A stretch of 64,000 nt of DNA from an uncultured Verrucomicrobia subdivision 3 bacterium (GTDB lineage: Bacteria; Verrucomicrobiota; Verrucomicrobiia; Limisphaerales; UBA11358), in NCBI GenBank assembly GCA_903850425.1, contig CAINLR010000012.1:1-64000 (forward strand). Direction: 5' to 3'. Of this stretch, positions 41,325-49,198 are shown one piece after another (position 1 is the first letter of the stretch; each line of letters opens with the position of its first letter). Under the pieces are notes generated by a model. The model worked only from the letters and a program-made list of their open reading frames with translations. It did not search any database and was not told the DNA's origin. Both the position numbers and the translations under genes were made by a program.

Positions 41325-42833
41325 TCATCCCAATTCTGCCGCGCTTTGGGCCAAGGCGGCGACGATCTTTTGCAGTTGCGCCTTGGTGGTGCAATACGGC
41401 GGCATCAACACGATGACGTTGCCGACGGGGCGCGTCAGCACGCCGCGTTTGGCCATCGCTTCGCATACGCGGATGCCCGCGCGTTCGCACAGCGCAAACG
41501 GCTCGCGCGTCCGCCAGTCCTTGACCAACTCCACGCCCGCCACCAAGCCGACCTGCCGAATGTCGCCGACGTTCGGCAGGAACCAGAGCGATTGCAGTTC
41601 CGCGTGCAGATTTTTTTGCAACTGCGCGCGCTGTCGCACGGACTTCTCCGTTTGCAAAATATCCAGGCTCGCCAATGCCGCCGCCGCACCGAGTTGGTTG
41701 CCGGTGAAACTGTGGCCGTGGAAAAAAGTCCTGAACTCCTCATATTCGCCGAGGAACGCGTCGAAGATTTTTTGCGTTGTTAACGTCGCCGCCATTGGCA
41801 GATAGCCACCGGTCAAACCTTTGGCCACGCATAGAAAATCAGGTTGCACCTCCGCGCGACCGGTCGCAAACAAAGCGGCACTGGCTGGTCGGGCCACCGC
41901 GCTTTCCAGAGTATCGCGCGTGATGCGGCAACTGATGCCCGTGCGTCCGAACCCGGTCATCACTTCATCGGCGATGAGCAAAGCCCCGTGGGCGCGGGCG
42001 ATTTCGGTGGTTTGTTCCAGCCAACCGCTCGGCTGTGGAATCATTCCCGCCGCACCTTGCATCAACGGCTCAAATACAAACGCCGCAAATGGATTGCCTT
42101 TTTTCTTCTGCGCGGAAAATTTCCTTTCCACCAACCCGACGCATTCCCAGCTGCACTTCCGGTATTTCCGCGCATCGGCGCGTTCCGGCTTGGCGCGATT
42201 GAAGGGACAGCGGTAGCAGTAGGGCGCCATCACCTGGTCCGTTTTGAAAAGCATTCCGCCATAGGCTTTGTGAAAGAGATCAACGTGGCCGAGCGAGACC
42301 GCGCCGATGGTGTCGCCGTGATACGCGCCCGCCAGCGAAAGGAATCTGGGTTTGGAGTTCGTGCCACGCGCGCGCCGCGTGAATTCGTAAGCCAGCTTCA
42401 ACGCCACTTCCAGGGCCGTTGAGCCGTCGTCGCTGAAAAAAACTTTTTCCAACTTGTGACGCTCAAACGCTTGGTCCCGGAATTTATTCCACAGCTTCCC
42501 AGCCGCCGGTCGTTTGGCCGGCAGGCGTTTGTTCGCCAGTTGCACCAATTCTTCCGCCAGCAAACTCGCCGGTTCGTTCGCAAATCCAAGCGCGGAGGAG
42601 TGGGAGATTTTTTTCAACTGCCGCGAAATCGCCGCATTAATTTTCGAATGCCGATGGCCGTGGAGGTTGGTCCAGATGGAGGCGTTGGCGTCGAGATATT
42701 CTTTGCCATGAACATCGCGCAGCACCGCGCCATTACCCGATGTGATGACGATCGGCTCGCGCCGCAGCCAGTCGCGCATCTGCGTGAACGGATGCCAGAC
42801 GTGCGCATGATCCAATTGGGCGAGTTTGTTCAC
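41325..42833 (-). CDS. bioA: Adenosylmethionine-8-amino-7-oxononanoate aminotransferase
   Basis: 502 residues, slightly longer than E. coli BioA. It converts KAPA to DAPA in biotin synthesis using S-adenosylmethionine as amino donor. Motifs of class III aminotransferases run in order: LDHAHVWHPFTQM, GKEYLDANASIWTNLHGH, FFSDDGSTALEVALKLAYEF, SLAGAYHGDTIGAVSLG, LIADEVMTGFGRTG, and the PLP lysine in LCVAKGLTGGYLP. HGHSFTGNQLGAAAALASLD follows. An insert of about 30 residues after FARAPYCYRCPFNRAK-type Cys-containing sequence (APYCYRCPF) is typical of a BioA subgroup. The ATG overlaps the bioF stop (42830-42833). Confidence 0.95.
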   Translation of the reverse strand: MNKLAQLDHAHVWHPFTQMRDWLRREPIVITSGNGAVLRDVHGKEYLDANASIWTNLHGHRHSKINAAISRQLKKISHSSALGFANEPASLLAEELVQLANKRLPAKRPAAGKLWNKFRDQAFERHKLEKVFFSDDGSTALEVALKLAYEFTRRARGTNSKPRFLSLAGAYHGDTIGAVSLGHVDLFHKAYGGMLFKTDQVMAPYCYRCPFNRAKPERADARKYRKCSWECVGLVERKFSAQKKKGNPFAAFVFEPLMQGAAGMIPQPSGWLEQTTEIARAHGALLIADEVMTGFGRTGISCRITRDTLESAVARPASAALFATGRAEVQPDFLCVAKGLTGGYLPMAATLTTQKIFDAFLGEYEEFRTFFHGHSFTGNQLGAAAALASLDILQTEKSVRQRAQLQKNLHAELQSLWFLPNVGDIRQVGLVAGVELVKDWRTREPFALCERAGIRVCEAMAKRGVLTRPVGNVIVLMPPYCTTKAQLQKIVAALAQSAAELG

Positions 42834-44074
42834 GGTGAGTTCAAATTTGGAATTTCAGATTTCAAATGAGCCAGCGCCGATGCGAGTTCCGAAACATCGG
42901 TTTCGGTATGGGCGGAGGTCAACGTGATTCGCAGTCGCGCCGCGCCGCGCGCGACGGTGGGGTAACGGATGGCAGGCACGAAGATGTTTTGTTTGCGCAG
43001 GCTGGCGGCCGCTGCCACGGCTTTGGTTTCCTCCCCGATTATGAGCGGGAGAATCGCGCTGCAACAATTTGTAGGAGGCGACATGGGGAGTCTCGGATTA
43101 GCGGGAGAAAAGCAATTGAGACCTACAAATTGGACATGACGCCGAAGATGTTTACGGCGCGCTTCGCCCTCAGATGATTGCGCCAGTTGTATGCCCGCTA
43201 TGGCGGCGGCCGCCGCCGCCGGCACTGGCGCGGTGGAAAAAATAAAACTGCGCGCGCGGTTCACCAGAAAACCGATCAGCGCGCGGGAGCCGCAGATGTA
43301 GCCGCCGCTCGCGCCGAGCGCCTTGCCGAGCGTGCCCATCTGGATTTCGATTTTGGCGCTCACGCCCAGTTCGTTCGCGAGACCGCGTCCCTGTTCGCCA
43401 ATGATGCCGGTGCCGTGCGCCTCGTCCACCATGAGCCACGCGCCATATTTTTCTTTGAGCGCCACAATTTCGCGGAGCGGCGCGGCATCGCCATCCATGC
43501 TGAAGAGGGATTCCGTCACGATGAGGACGCGCTTTCGACGTTGGAGGTTGGAGGCTGGAGGTTGGAGGTTTTTCCCCGCCCATTTCAAAATTGTTTCCAA
43601 GTCATTCAGATCGTTGTGATCGAAGATGCGCAGCTTCGCGCCGGAGAGCTTGGCGGCGTCCACGATGCAGGCATGCACTAATTTGTCGAGAATGATGATG
43701 TCATCCTTGCCGACCAGCGCGGTGATGGTGCCGAGCGCGGCGGCGTAGCCGGTGGCAAAAGTCAGCGCGGCTTCCGTCTTTTTGAAGGCGGCGAGCGACT
43801 CTTCCAATTCGTGAAAGGGCGCGAGCGAACCACAGATGAGTCGTGAGGCCCCGGCCCCGGCCCCGAATTTTTCAATGGCTTTGATGGCCGCTTCTTTCAA
43901 CGCCGGATGATTGGCCAGGCCGAGATAATCGTTGGAGGAGAAGTTGAGAAAAATGTTGCCGCCGATCTCGATGCGCGGGCCGGGCGCGGAATCCACGCGG
44001 CGGAGTTCGCGCTGCAGACCTTGTTCGCGCAGCGCCGCCAAACGCTGGTTCAAGTCGTCATCAAAAGAAATCAC
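42830..44074 (-). CDS. bioF: 8-amino-7-oxononanoate synthase
   Basis: 414 residues. It condenses pimeloyl-ACP/CoA with alanine, using PLP. Features: FLNFSSNDYLGLANHP, GAGASRLICGS, DDIIILDKLVHACIVDAAKLSG, TESLFSMDGDAAPLREI, MVDEAHGTGIIGEQGRG, and PLP lysine in MGTLGKALGASGGYI. Two oddities stand out: LQPPASNLQRRK is coded by a heptamer array (43540-43567), and the stretch GLNCFSPANPRLPMSPPTNC is coded by a 68-bp palindromic element. Both replace variable loops of the enzyme. The last 12 residues come from a third heptamer array. No bioB, bioC or bioD is in the window. The protein may still fold because all inserts are in frame and in loop regions. Confidence 0.93.
   Translation of the reverse strand: MISFDDDLNQRLAALREQGLQRELRRVDSAPGPRIEIGGNIFLNFSSNDYLGLANHPALKEAAIKAIEKFGAGAGASRLICGSLAPFHELEESLAAFKKTEAALTFATGYAAALGTITALVGKDDIIILDKLVHACIVDAAKLSGAKLRIFDHNDLNDLETILKWAGKNLQPPASNLQRRKRVLIVTESLFSMDGDAAPLREIVALKEKYGAWLMVDEAHGTGIIGEQGRGLANELGVSAKIEIQMGTLGKALGASGGYICGSRALIGFLVNRARSFIFSTAPVPAAAAAAIAGIQLAQSSEGEARRKHLRRHVQFVGLNCFSPANPRLPMSPPTNCCSAILPLIIGEETKAVAAAASLRKQNIFVPAIRYPTVARGAARLRITLTSAHTETDVSELASALAHLKSEIPNLNSP
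42840..42867. repeat. Heptamer array at the bioF/bioA junction
   Basis: TTCAAAT, TTGGAAT, TTCAGAT, TTCAAAT on the plus strand. It encodes the C-terminal residues of bioF just before the bioA start codon (42833). Confidence 0.65.
43065..43132. repeat. Palindromic element inside bioF
   Basis: CAATTTGTAGG (43065-43075) and CCTACAAATTG (43122-43132) are perfect 11-base inverted arms around 46 bases. The arms do not match the GGAGCGC-type elements, so this is a separate family. AT-rich compared with surrounding bioF. Confidence 0.65.
43540..43567. repeat. Heptamer array inside bioF
   Basis: GTTGGAG, GTTGGAG, GCTGGAG, GTTGGAG, then a degenerate GTTTTTC. It encodes NLQPPASNLQ on the minus strand. 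Confidence 0.65.
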
Positions 44075-44082
44075 GCGGCTAA

Positions 44083-44110
44083 TTTACGAGTTACGATTTG
44101 CGATTTACGA
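44083..44110. repeat. Heptamer array upstream of bioF
   Basis: TTTACGA, GTTACGA, TTTGCGA, TTTACGA. It lies in the 80-base gap between the bioF start (44074) and the stop of the upstream amidohydrolase gene (44155). Confidence 0.65.
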
Positions 44111-44154
44111 GCCAAAAGGTGCGAGTTGCATCCAGCACAACAGTGCGTCACACC

Positions 44155-45399
44155 TTATTTCGGCGGGATCGTCCAGCGGCCGTCAATCATGCTGGCGGCG
44201 ACGTTGCCGGTGTGTTGGAGCAGGGCCTCATGCACTGTGGCCAGCTTGCCACTGAAGGGAATCGCAATCAGATCCGCCCATGCGCCGGGCGCGAATTCAC
44301 CGATTTTTCCCGCGAGGCCGAGGGCGCGTGCGCCATTGACGGTGGCCAGCTGCAAAATTTCCTGCGCCGAGATGGCGTGGTCCTTTTCAGCGAGCGCACG
44401 CATCTCGGCGAACATATCGAGTTCGAGTTTTTGTTTCCCGGTTTTACGCGTGGTGGCGAGGCTGTCGGTGCCGAGGCAGAGATTGACCCCAGCCTCTGCG
44501 AGGCGCTGGCGCTGGAACGGCGGGTGTTTGAAATAGTCGTGGCTGCGCGGGCAGTGGACGACGTGGGTTTTATTTTTGGCGAGCAGGGTGGCGTCGCCGC
44601 GCGCGAGGCAGTTGACGTGGACGGCGAGGACGTTTTCGCCGAGCAGTTGGTGGCGTGCCAGATGTGCCACGGGCGAACCCAGGCCGCAGTCGGTGTTGTC
44701 ACGTTCGTTGCGGGCCAGCCAGTCATGCATCTCGCCGCGCGCGTGCGCGAACATTTCAAATTCCTGGTCGGATTCGGCCACGTGCGTGGTCACGCGCCAC
44801 TTGCGTTTGCGTGCCGTCTTGGCGGTAAGGCGCACCAGCTCGGGCAGCGTGGAGTAGGGCGCGTGCGGCGACAGCGAAGCACGATTCCGCGCGTGAGACA
44901 GTGAATCAATTTTTAGCAGGGCCTCGCGGAGAATTTCCTTCGGCTGGCGTCGGGCGCGGATGCCGGTCATTTCAAGAAACGAAAAGATCCGCAGCGGGGT
45001 GGCGTCCCAGACTTCGGGCAGCAAATCGGGCATGGCCTCGATGTCCGCCACCGTGGTCGTGCCGGTGCGCAGCAGCATGTGCGCGCCGTGCAGCCAGGAA
45101 TGGGCGTAGTCGGAATAACTCCGGCCGGTTTTGGCGGCGGTGATGGAAGCAATCCAATCGGTGAATTTTTTCGGCGGCGGCAGTTGCCCGGCCATGTCGG
45201 TATAGTCGAGATGGCAATGCGCATTGATCAAGCCCGGCAGCAAGGTGACCCCGCCGAGATCGAAAACCTTTTCATTTGCCGGCACGCGTAAAGATTTCCA
45301 CGCACCGACCGAGCGGATTTTGTTTCCGAGGATGACGACCGCACCATTCTCAATGGGCGGTTGCGAGTTGGGGAGAACGACGCGCGCGCGCAGAATCAT
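44155..45399 (-). CDS. Metal-dependent amidohydrolase / deaminase (TRZ/ATZ type)
   Basis: 414 residues of the amidohydrolase superfamily with a flanking beta domain at each end. Metal ligands are visible: HCHLDYT (first HxH), THVAESD, VHVNCL and the Asp in LGTDSLATT. SPHAPYSTLPEL is the substrate motif of the aminofutalosine/5'-deoxyadenosine/chlorohydrolase branch. Aminofutalosine deaminase of the futalosine menaquinone pathway is one option, but no mqn gene is nearby. GLINAHCHLD and ATVNGARALGLAGKIGEFAPGA are typical. It starts four bases inside the hpf stop (45396-45399), so it is co-transcribed with hpf. Confidence 0.85.
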   Translation of the reverse strand: MILRARVVLPNSQPPIENGAVVILGNKIRSVGAWKSLRVPANEKVFDLGGVTLLPGLINAHCHLDYTDMAGQLPPPKKFTDWIASITAAKTGRSYSDYAHSWLHGAHMLLRTGTTTVADIEAMPDLLPEVWDATPLRIFSFLEMTGIRARRQPKEILREALLKIDSLSHARNRASLSPHAPYSTLPELVRLTAKTARKRKWRVTTHVAESDQEFEMFAHARGEMHDWLARNERDNTDCGLGSPVAHLARHQLLGENVLAVHVNCLARGDATLLAKNKTHVVHCPRSHDYFKHPPFQRQRLAEAGVNLCLGTDSLATTRKTGKQKLELDMFAEMRALAEKDHAISAQEILQLATVNGARALGLAGKIGEFAPGAWADLIAIPFSGKLATVHEALLQHTGNVAASMIDGRWTIPPK

Positions 45400-45761
45400 T
45401 CTTCGCTGGCGGCCGCTTTGGCGCGGCGGGCCGTCTTGAGTTTGGCACCGACTTTGTGTTTCACGGTCTTGAATTTGCTGTGACGCCGGCGGATCTGCTG
45501 TTCGATTTTTTTGGTCACGGCATCAATCGCCGCGTAGAGATCACTTTCAACGTCCTTGGCAAAAAGATCGGGACCGCGCACGCCGAGGCGCATGGAGCAA
45601 CTGAACTGCTTTTCCGGCACGCGGGTCTTGTCGTGTTCGAGCGTGACGCGGGCGTCCACGACGCGCTGTTCGAAGTGCTCCAGCTTCTCAATGCGGGCGA
45701 CGATGTGATCCTCGATGGCTTTGGTCAGGGTCACGTTGTGCGTGGATAAAATTAATTTCAT
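45396..45761 (-). CDS. hpf: Ribosome hibernation-promoting factor
   Basis: 121 residues, the short HPF/YfiA-type domain with a basic C-terminal tail. It binds 30S subunits in stationary phase and blocks tRNA and mRNA sites. Seen: MKLILSTHNVTLTKAIEDHI, IEKLEHFEQRVVDARVTLEH, and a second beta-alpha unit DVESDLYAAIDAVTKKIEQQIRR. The Lys/Arg/Ala-rich end (HKVGAKLKTARRAKAAAS) is longer than in E. coli HPF but lacks the dimerisation domain of long HPF. It is divergent from rpoN; hpf next to rpoN is a common arrangement in bacteria, here in opposite orientation. The 124-base gap should contain both promoters. Confidence 0.93.
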   Translation of the reverse strand: MKLILSTHNVTLTKAIEDHIVARIEKLEHFEQRVVDARVTLEHDKTRVPEKQFSCSMRLGVRGPDLFAKDVESDLYAAIDAVTKKIEQQIRRRHSKFKTVKHKVGAKLKTARRAKAAASEE

Positions 45762-45885
45762 AAAAAAAGAATGCTACTGCGGCGGCGGAAAATCCAGTTT
45801 TTACTTTGCCAAAAACTAAAACAGCGGGATTCGTGCCAAAACTGCTTGTGGTTTGACGCGGTTCGGCTAGATTCCGGGTCGCAAG

Positions 45886-47397
45886 ATGGCATTCGGATTA
45901 CAACTTTCGCAAAGACTATCGCAATCGCTGGTGCTGGCCCCGCAGCTCCAGCAATCGCTGGCGTTGCTGCAAGCCCCCACACTGGAACTGAAAGCGCTCG
46001 TGGAACAAGAGCTGCAGCAGAATCCCGTGCTCGAGGAAGTGGCCGACCAGGAGATTGATTACAACGAAAAAACGTTGAAGGAAGAAGGCGACCTGCCGAC
46101 CACGCCGGACTTGGCCGAGCCGCCGGATGATTTGAAGGAGGAAGCGCAGTTTGAAGCTGCCACCGAAAAAAGTTCCTCCGAACCCGCTGAAGATTTTCAG
46201 ACGGAATTTGAAAAGCTGGTCCAGATGGATCAGGAATGGCGCGACCAGTTTTCCCAGTCGAGTGCGCCGAGCCGCGCCTCCACCGAAGATGAGGAAAAAC
46301 GGCAGTTCATGTTCGACTCGCTCACGAGCGAAACCTCCCTCGCGCAACATTTGATGGAACAGGTGCGCGACACGAACCTCACCGAGGAAGAGCAAGTCGT
46401 CGCGGAGCTGATCATTGGGAACATTGATGATTTCGGCTATCTCAACACCACCATTGAAGAACTGGCCCTGACCACGAATCTCGCGCCGGAAAAAATTTCC
46501 GCAGTTTTGAAGGTGGTTCAGAGCTTCGAGCCGGTGGGCGTCGGCGCCCGCGATTTGCGGGAGTGCTTGATGATCCAACTCGAACGTCACAGCCTGACTG
46601 ACACGCTGGAATATCGTATTATCCGCGACTTCATGGACGCACTCGGCAAACGGCGCATTCCCGAAATTGCGCGCGGCACCGGCCAGACCATCGAAGAAGT
46701 GCAAGCCTCGCTCGGGCGCATCGGGCAGCTCGATCCGCGACCCGGCCGCGCGTTCTTGCCCGTGGCGGAGCAATACGTCGCGCCGGAAGTTTTCGTGGTA
46801 AAAAACGGCGACGACTACACCGTCACCACCAACGACGAACAGATTCCTCATTTACGCATCAGCAACGTCTATAAGGATCTGATGTCTGGCGGCGACGACA
46901 ACGCGGAGGTGAAGAATTATATCCGCGAAAAAATCCGCGCCGGCAAATTTCTCATCAAAAGCCTGCACCAGCGCCAGCAGACCATATTGAACATTGGCAA
47001 GGAGATCGTGAAACGCCAGCGCGAGTTCATGGACAAAGGCGTGGCCTTTCTCCGGCCGATGACGATGGCGCAGGTGGCCGAAGTCGTGGGGGTCCACGAA
47101 ACCACTGTCAGCCGCGGCGTTTCCGGCAAATACATCGAAACGCCTCAGGGCGTTTTCGAGATGAAATTTTTCTTCACCGCCGGCCTGCAAACCTCCAGCG
47201 GCAACGACGTTTCCAACACCAGCGTCAAAGACATGGTCACCGAGATTTTCAAAAACGAAAACACCGGCCGGCCGTTGTCGGATCAGGAAGTTGTGAAGAT
47301 GCTCGCGGACAAAGGCATCACCATCGCCCGCCGCACCGTCGCCAAATACCGCGACGAACTGGGCATCCTGCCGTCGAATCTGCGGAAGGTTTACTGA
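45886..47397 (+). CDS. rpoN: RNA polymerase sigma-54 factor
   Basis: 503 residues. It directs transcription from -24/-12 promoters under AAA+ activators. Region I is the Gln/Leu-rich MAFGLQLSQRLSQSLVLAPQ, ending with LELKALVEQELQQNPVLEE. An acidic region II follows (residues about 55-135). The core-binding part has LAQHLMEQVRDTNLT and GNIDDFGYL. The DNA-binding part includes RQREFMDKGVAFLRPMTMAQ and the HTH VAEVVGVHETTVSRGVSGKY. The RpoN box is ARRTVAKYRDELGI near the C-terminus. No sigma-54 activator is encoded in the window. The stop codon abuts that of def, which is on the other strand. Confidence 0.96.
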   Translation: MAFGLQLSQRLSQSLVLAPQLQQSLALLQAPTLELKALVEQELQQNPVLEEVADQEIDYNEKTLKEEGDLPTTPDLAEPPDDLKEEAQFEAATEKSSSEPAEDFQTEFEKLVQMDQEWRDQFSQSSAPSRASTEDEEKRQFMFDSLTSETSLAQHLMEQVRDTNLTEEEQVVAELIIGNIDDFGYLNTTIEELALTTNLAPEKISAVLKVVQSFEPVGVGARDLRECLMIQLERHSLTDTLEYRIIRDFMDALGKRRIPEIARGTGQTIEEVQASLGRIGQLDPRPGRAFLPVAEQYVAPEVFVVKNGDDYTVTTNDEQIPHLRISNVYKDLMSGGDDNAEVKNYIREKIRAGKFLIKSLHQRQQTILNIGKEIVKRQREFMDKGVAFLRPMTMAQVAEVVGVHETTVSRGVSGKYIETPQGVFEMKFFFTAGLQTSSGNDVSNTSVKDMVTEIFKNENTGRPLSDQEVVKMLADKGITIARRTVAKYRDELGILPSNLRKVY

Positions 47398-47973
47398 TCA
47401 CTTTTTCTGGGCGACAAGTTCCGCCTTCGTCTGCGCCTGCAAATCATCCAGTTCCGGCTGCAATTCCGCCTTCGTTTTTTTGTCCATGCGGTCAATGAAC
47501 AGCAGGCCGTGCAAATGATCCGTCTCGTGCTGCACCGCGCGCGCCAGCAGCCCGCCGCAACGAAATTCTATCGGCCGGCCTTTTGCGTCCAGTGCTTTCA
47601 CATCCACGGATTCCGGGCGCGAAATTTCCCCGAAAATTTCCGGGAAACTCAGGCAGCCTTCGCCGCCTTTCACCGGTTCGCCCACCGGCGTGACCACGGG
47701 ATTGATCAATACCAGCGGCATGTTTTCCGCCACGTCCACCGGCTGGCCCTTGATTTCCAACCACGACGGCCGATCCGTCACCGCGCGCACATCCATCACC
47801 GTGAGCTGGATCGCGTGGCCAACCTGCTGTGCCGCGAGGCCCACGCCGTGCTTGTCTTCCATCGTCTCGAACATGTCAGCGATGAGTTGCTTGAGTTCCG
47901 GCGTGATGCTTTCAATCTTCGCGCCTTTTTGCCGGAGCACGGGATTGCCGTATTTGACGATTGGTAAAATCAT
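47398..47973 (-). CDS. def: Peptide deformylase
   Basis: 191 residues. It removes the formyl group from nascent proteins. The three motifs are clear: GVGLAAQQVG (motif 1, with Gln-Gln instead of the common P-Q), EGCLSFPE (metal Cys), and QHETDHLHG (HExxH-type, here HETDH). The N-terminus ILPIVKYGNPVLRQKGAKI is standard. A C-terminal tail of about 25 residues is Lys/Gln/Glu-rich. It shares no spacing with rpoN, the two stop codons being adjacent. It lies downstream of parB on the same strand, 82 bases away, with a small hairpin between. Confidence 0.95.
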   Translation of the reverse strand: MILPIVKYGNPVLRQKGAKIESITPELKQLIADMFETMEDKHGVGLAAQQVGHAIQLTVMDVRAVTDRPSWLEIKGQPVDVAENMPLVLINPVVTPVGEPVKGGEGCLSFPEIFGEISRPESVDVKALDAKGRPIEFRCGGLLARAVQHETDHLHGLLFIDRMDKKTKAELQPELDDLQAQTKAELVAQKK

Positions 47974-48012
47974 TGAATTTCAAAACAAAATAATCACAAA
48001 GAACTCAACGGT

Positions 48013-48041
48013 CACAAAGAAAAAACTTCGTGCTCTTTGTG
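48013..48041. repeat. Hairpin between parB and def
   Basis: CACAAAGA (48013-48020) pairs with TCTTTGTG (48034-48041). The left arm is also repeated 18 bases earlier (TCACAAAGA at 47994 and 48012), a nine-base period. This could be a weak terminator or a further variant of the tandem-repeat class. Confidence 0.4.
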
Positions 48042-48055
48042 TGGTCTGCGGTTAA

Positions 48056-48982
48056 TCAATCGGCCGTGACGTTGAGAACTTCCAGCACGCGTTGCAATTC
48101 ATCGTCGCTGAAGAACGAGATTTCTACGGCGCCTTTGCCCTGCGCGTATTTTAAGTGAACCTTCGTGCCGAACTTCTCGCGCAATTTATCTTCCAACCGG
48201 GAGATGTTGGAATCAATCGGCACGATCGCCACCAGGGGCTTGCTCGCGCCAGCCTTGGAACTGCGCGTCTGGAGCTTGGCGATCAAGCCTTCCGTCTGGC
48301 GCACATTCAAACCTTCCTTCACGACGCGCTCGGCGGCGATGCGCTGGAGGGTTTCTTCCGGCAGGCCGAGAATCACTTTCGCATGACCAACGGAAATCCG
48401 CCCGTCGCGAACAAACAACTGCACGGCGGCGGGCAGTTTGAGCAAGCGCGTGGCATTGGCCACCGCCGCGCGGCTCTTGCCCACCTTCTGCGCGATCTCT
48501 TCCTGCGTGAGTTGAAATTGCTCGGCGAGTTGCGAATAACCGAGCGCCTCTTCGATGGCGTTGAGGTTTTCGCGCTGCAAGTTTTCGATGAGGGCGAGTT
48601 CCAAGACCGCGCGGTCGTCGGCCTCGCGGACAATGACGGGAATCTCCGGCAGGTTGATGAGTTGCGCCGCGCGCCAGCGACGTTCGCCGGCGATCAATTC
48701 AAAGCACCCGTCGCGTTCGCGCACGATGAGCGGTTGCACGATACCTTGTTCGCGGATGGAATCGGCCAGCTCGCGCAAGGAGTCGTCGGAAAATTGTTTG
48801 CGCGGTTGCAGCGCCGACGCGCGGATGCGATTCAACGGCACGCGCAGCACGCGTTCACGATGGTCCGGCGCGGGCGCGGCGACCACGGGCGGTGGAATGA
48901 TCGGGGCGGCCGCCGTTGGTGGGAGCGGCGGATGGCCGCTCATCAAAGCGCTCAGGCCACGTCCCAATGCAGGTTTTGCCAT
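48056..48982 (-). CDS. parB: Chromosome-partitioning protein ParB
   Basis: 308 residues. ParB is a CTP-dependent clamp that loads at parS sites and recruits SMC. The chromosomal ParB start MAKPALGRGLSALM is followed by a Pro/Ala-rich linker. The NTPase/clamp domain follows (LNRIRASALQPRKQFSDDSL, DSIREQGIVQPLIVRE, LIAGERRWRAAQLI, NLQRENLNAIEEALGY). The HTH is in TQEEIAQKVGKSRAAVANATRLLKLP. The C-terminal dimer domain includes LEDKLREKFGTKV. No parA lies beside it; ParA and ParB are usually adjacent. No parS palindrome (TGTTTCACGTGAAACA-like) was noticed in the window. The smc gene is about 6 kb away. Confidence 0.94.
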   Translation of the reverse strand: MAKPALGRGLSALMSGHPPLPPTAAAPIIPPPVVAAPAPDHRERVLRVPLNRIRASALQPRKQFSDDSLRELADSIREQGIVQPLIVRERDGCFELIAGERRWRAAQLINLPEIPVIVREADDRAVLELALIENLQRENLNAIEEALGYSQLAEQFQLTQEEIAQKVGKSRAAVANATRLLKLPAAVQLFVRDGRISVGHAKVILGLPEETLQRIAAERVVKEGLNVRQTEGLIAKLQTRSSKAGASKPLVAIVPIDSNISRLEDKLREKFGTKVHLKYAQGKGAVEISFFSDDELQRVLEVLNVTAD

Positions 48983-49198
48983 GCAAGCAGCATGTCGAAG
49001 GCAGCGGTCAAAGTCAATTTCACACCCACGCCGGGCAGCTTGTCTGCTGCCCCGGTTCTTCGTCGGTGGCGCATTCGCTCCGCGCCGAAGGGTGAGCTGT
49101 CGCGCCGCAGATTGGCCGTCGGCAGCCGGATTTGGCGGCGACCAGTTGCCGGGAAACCAACCGCCGGGAGCAGTAAGCCAATCGGTCTTGGCGAGAAC

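Noticed and set aside
28174-44110. The repeat arrays as CRISPR loci
   Set aside because: Period is seven bases with no spacers, and no cas genes are in the window.
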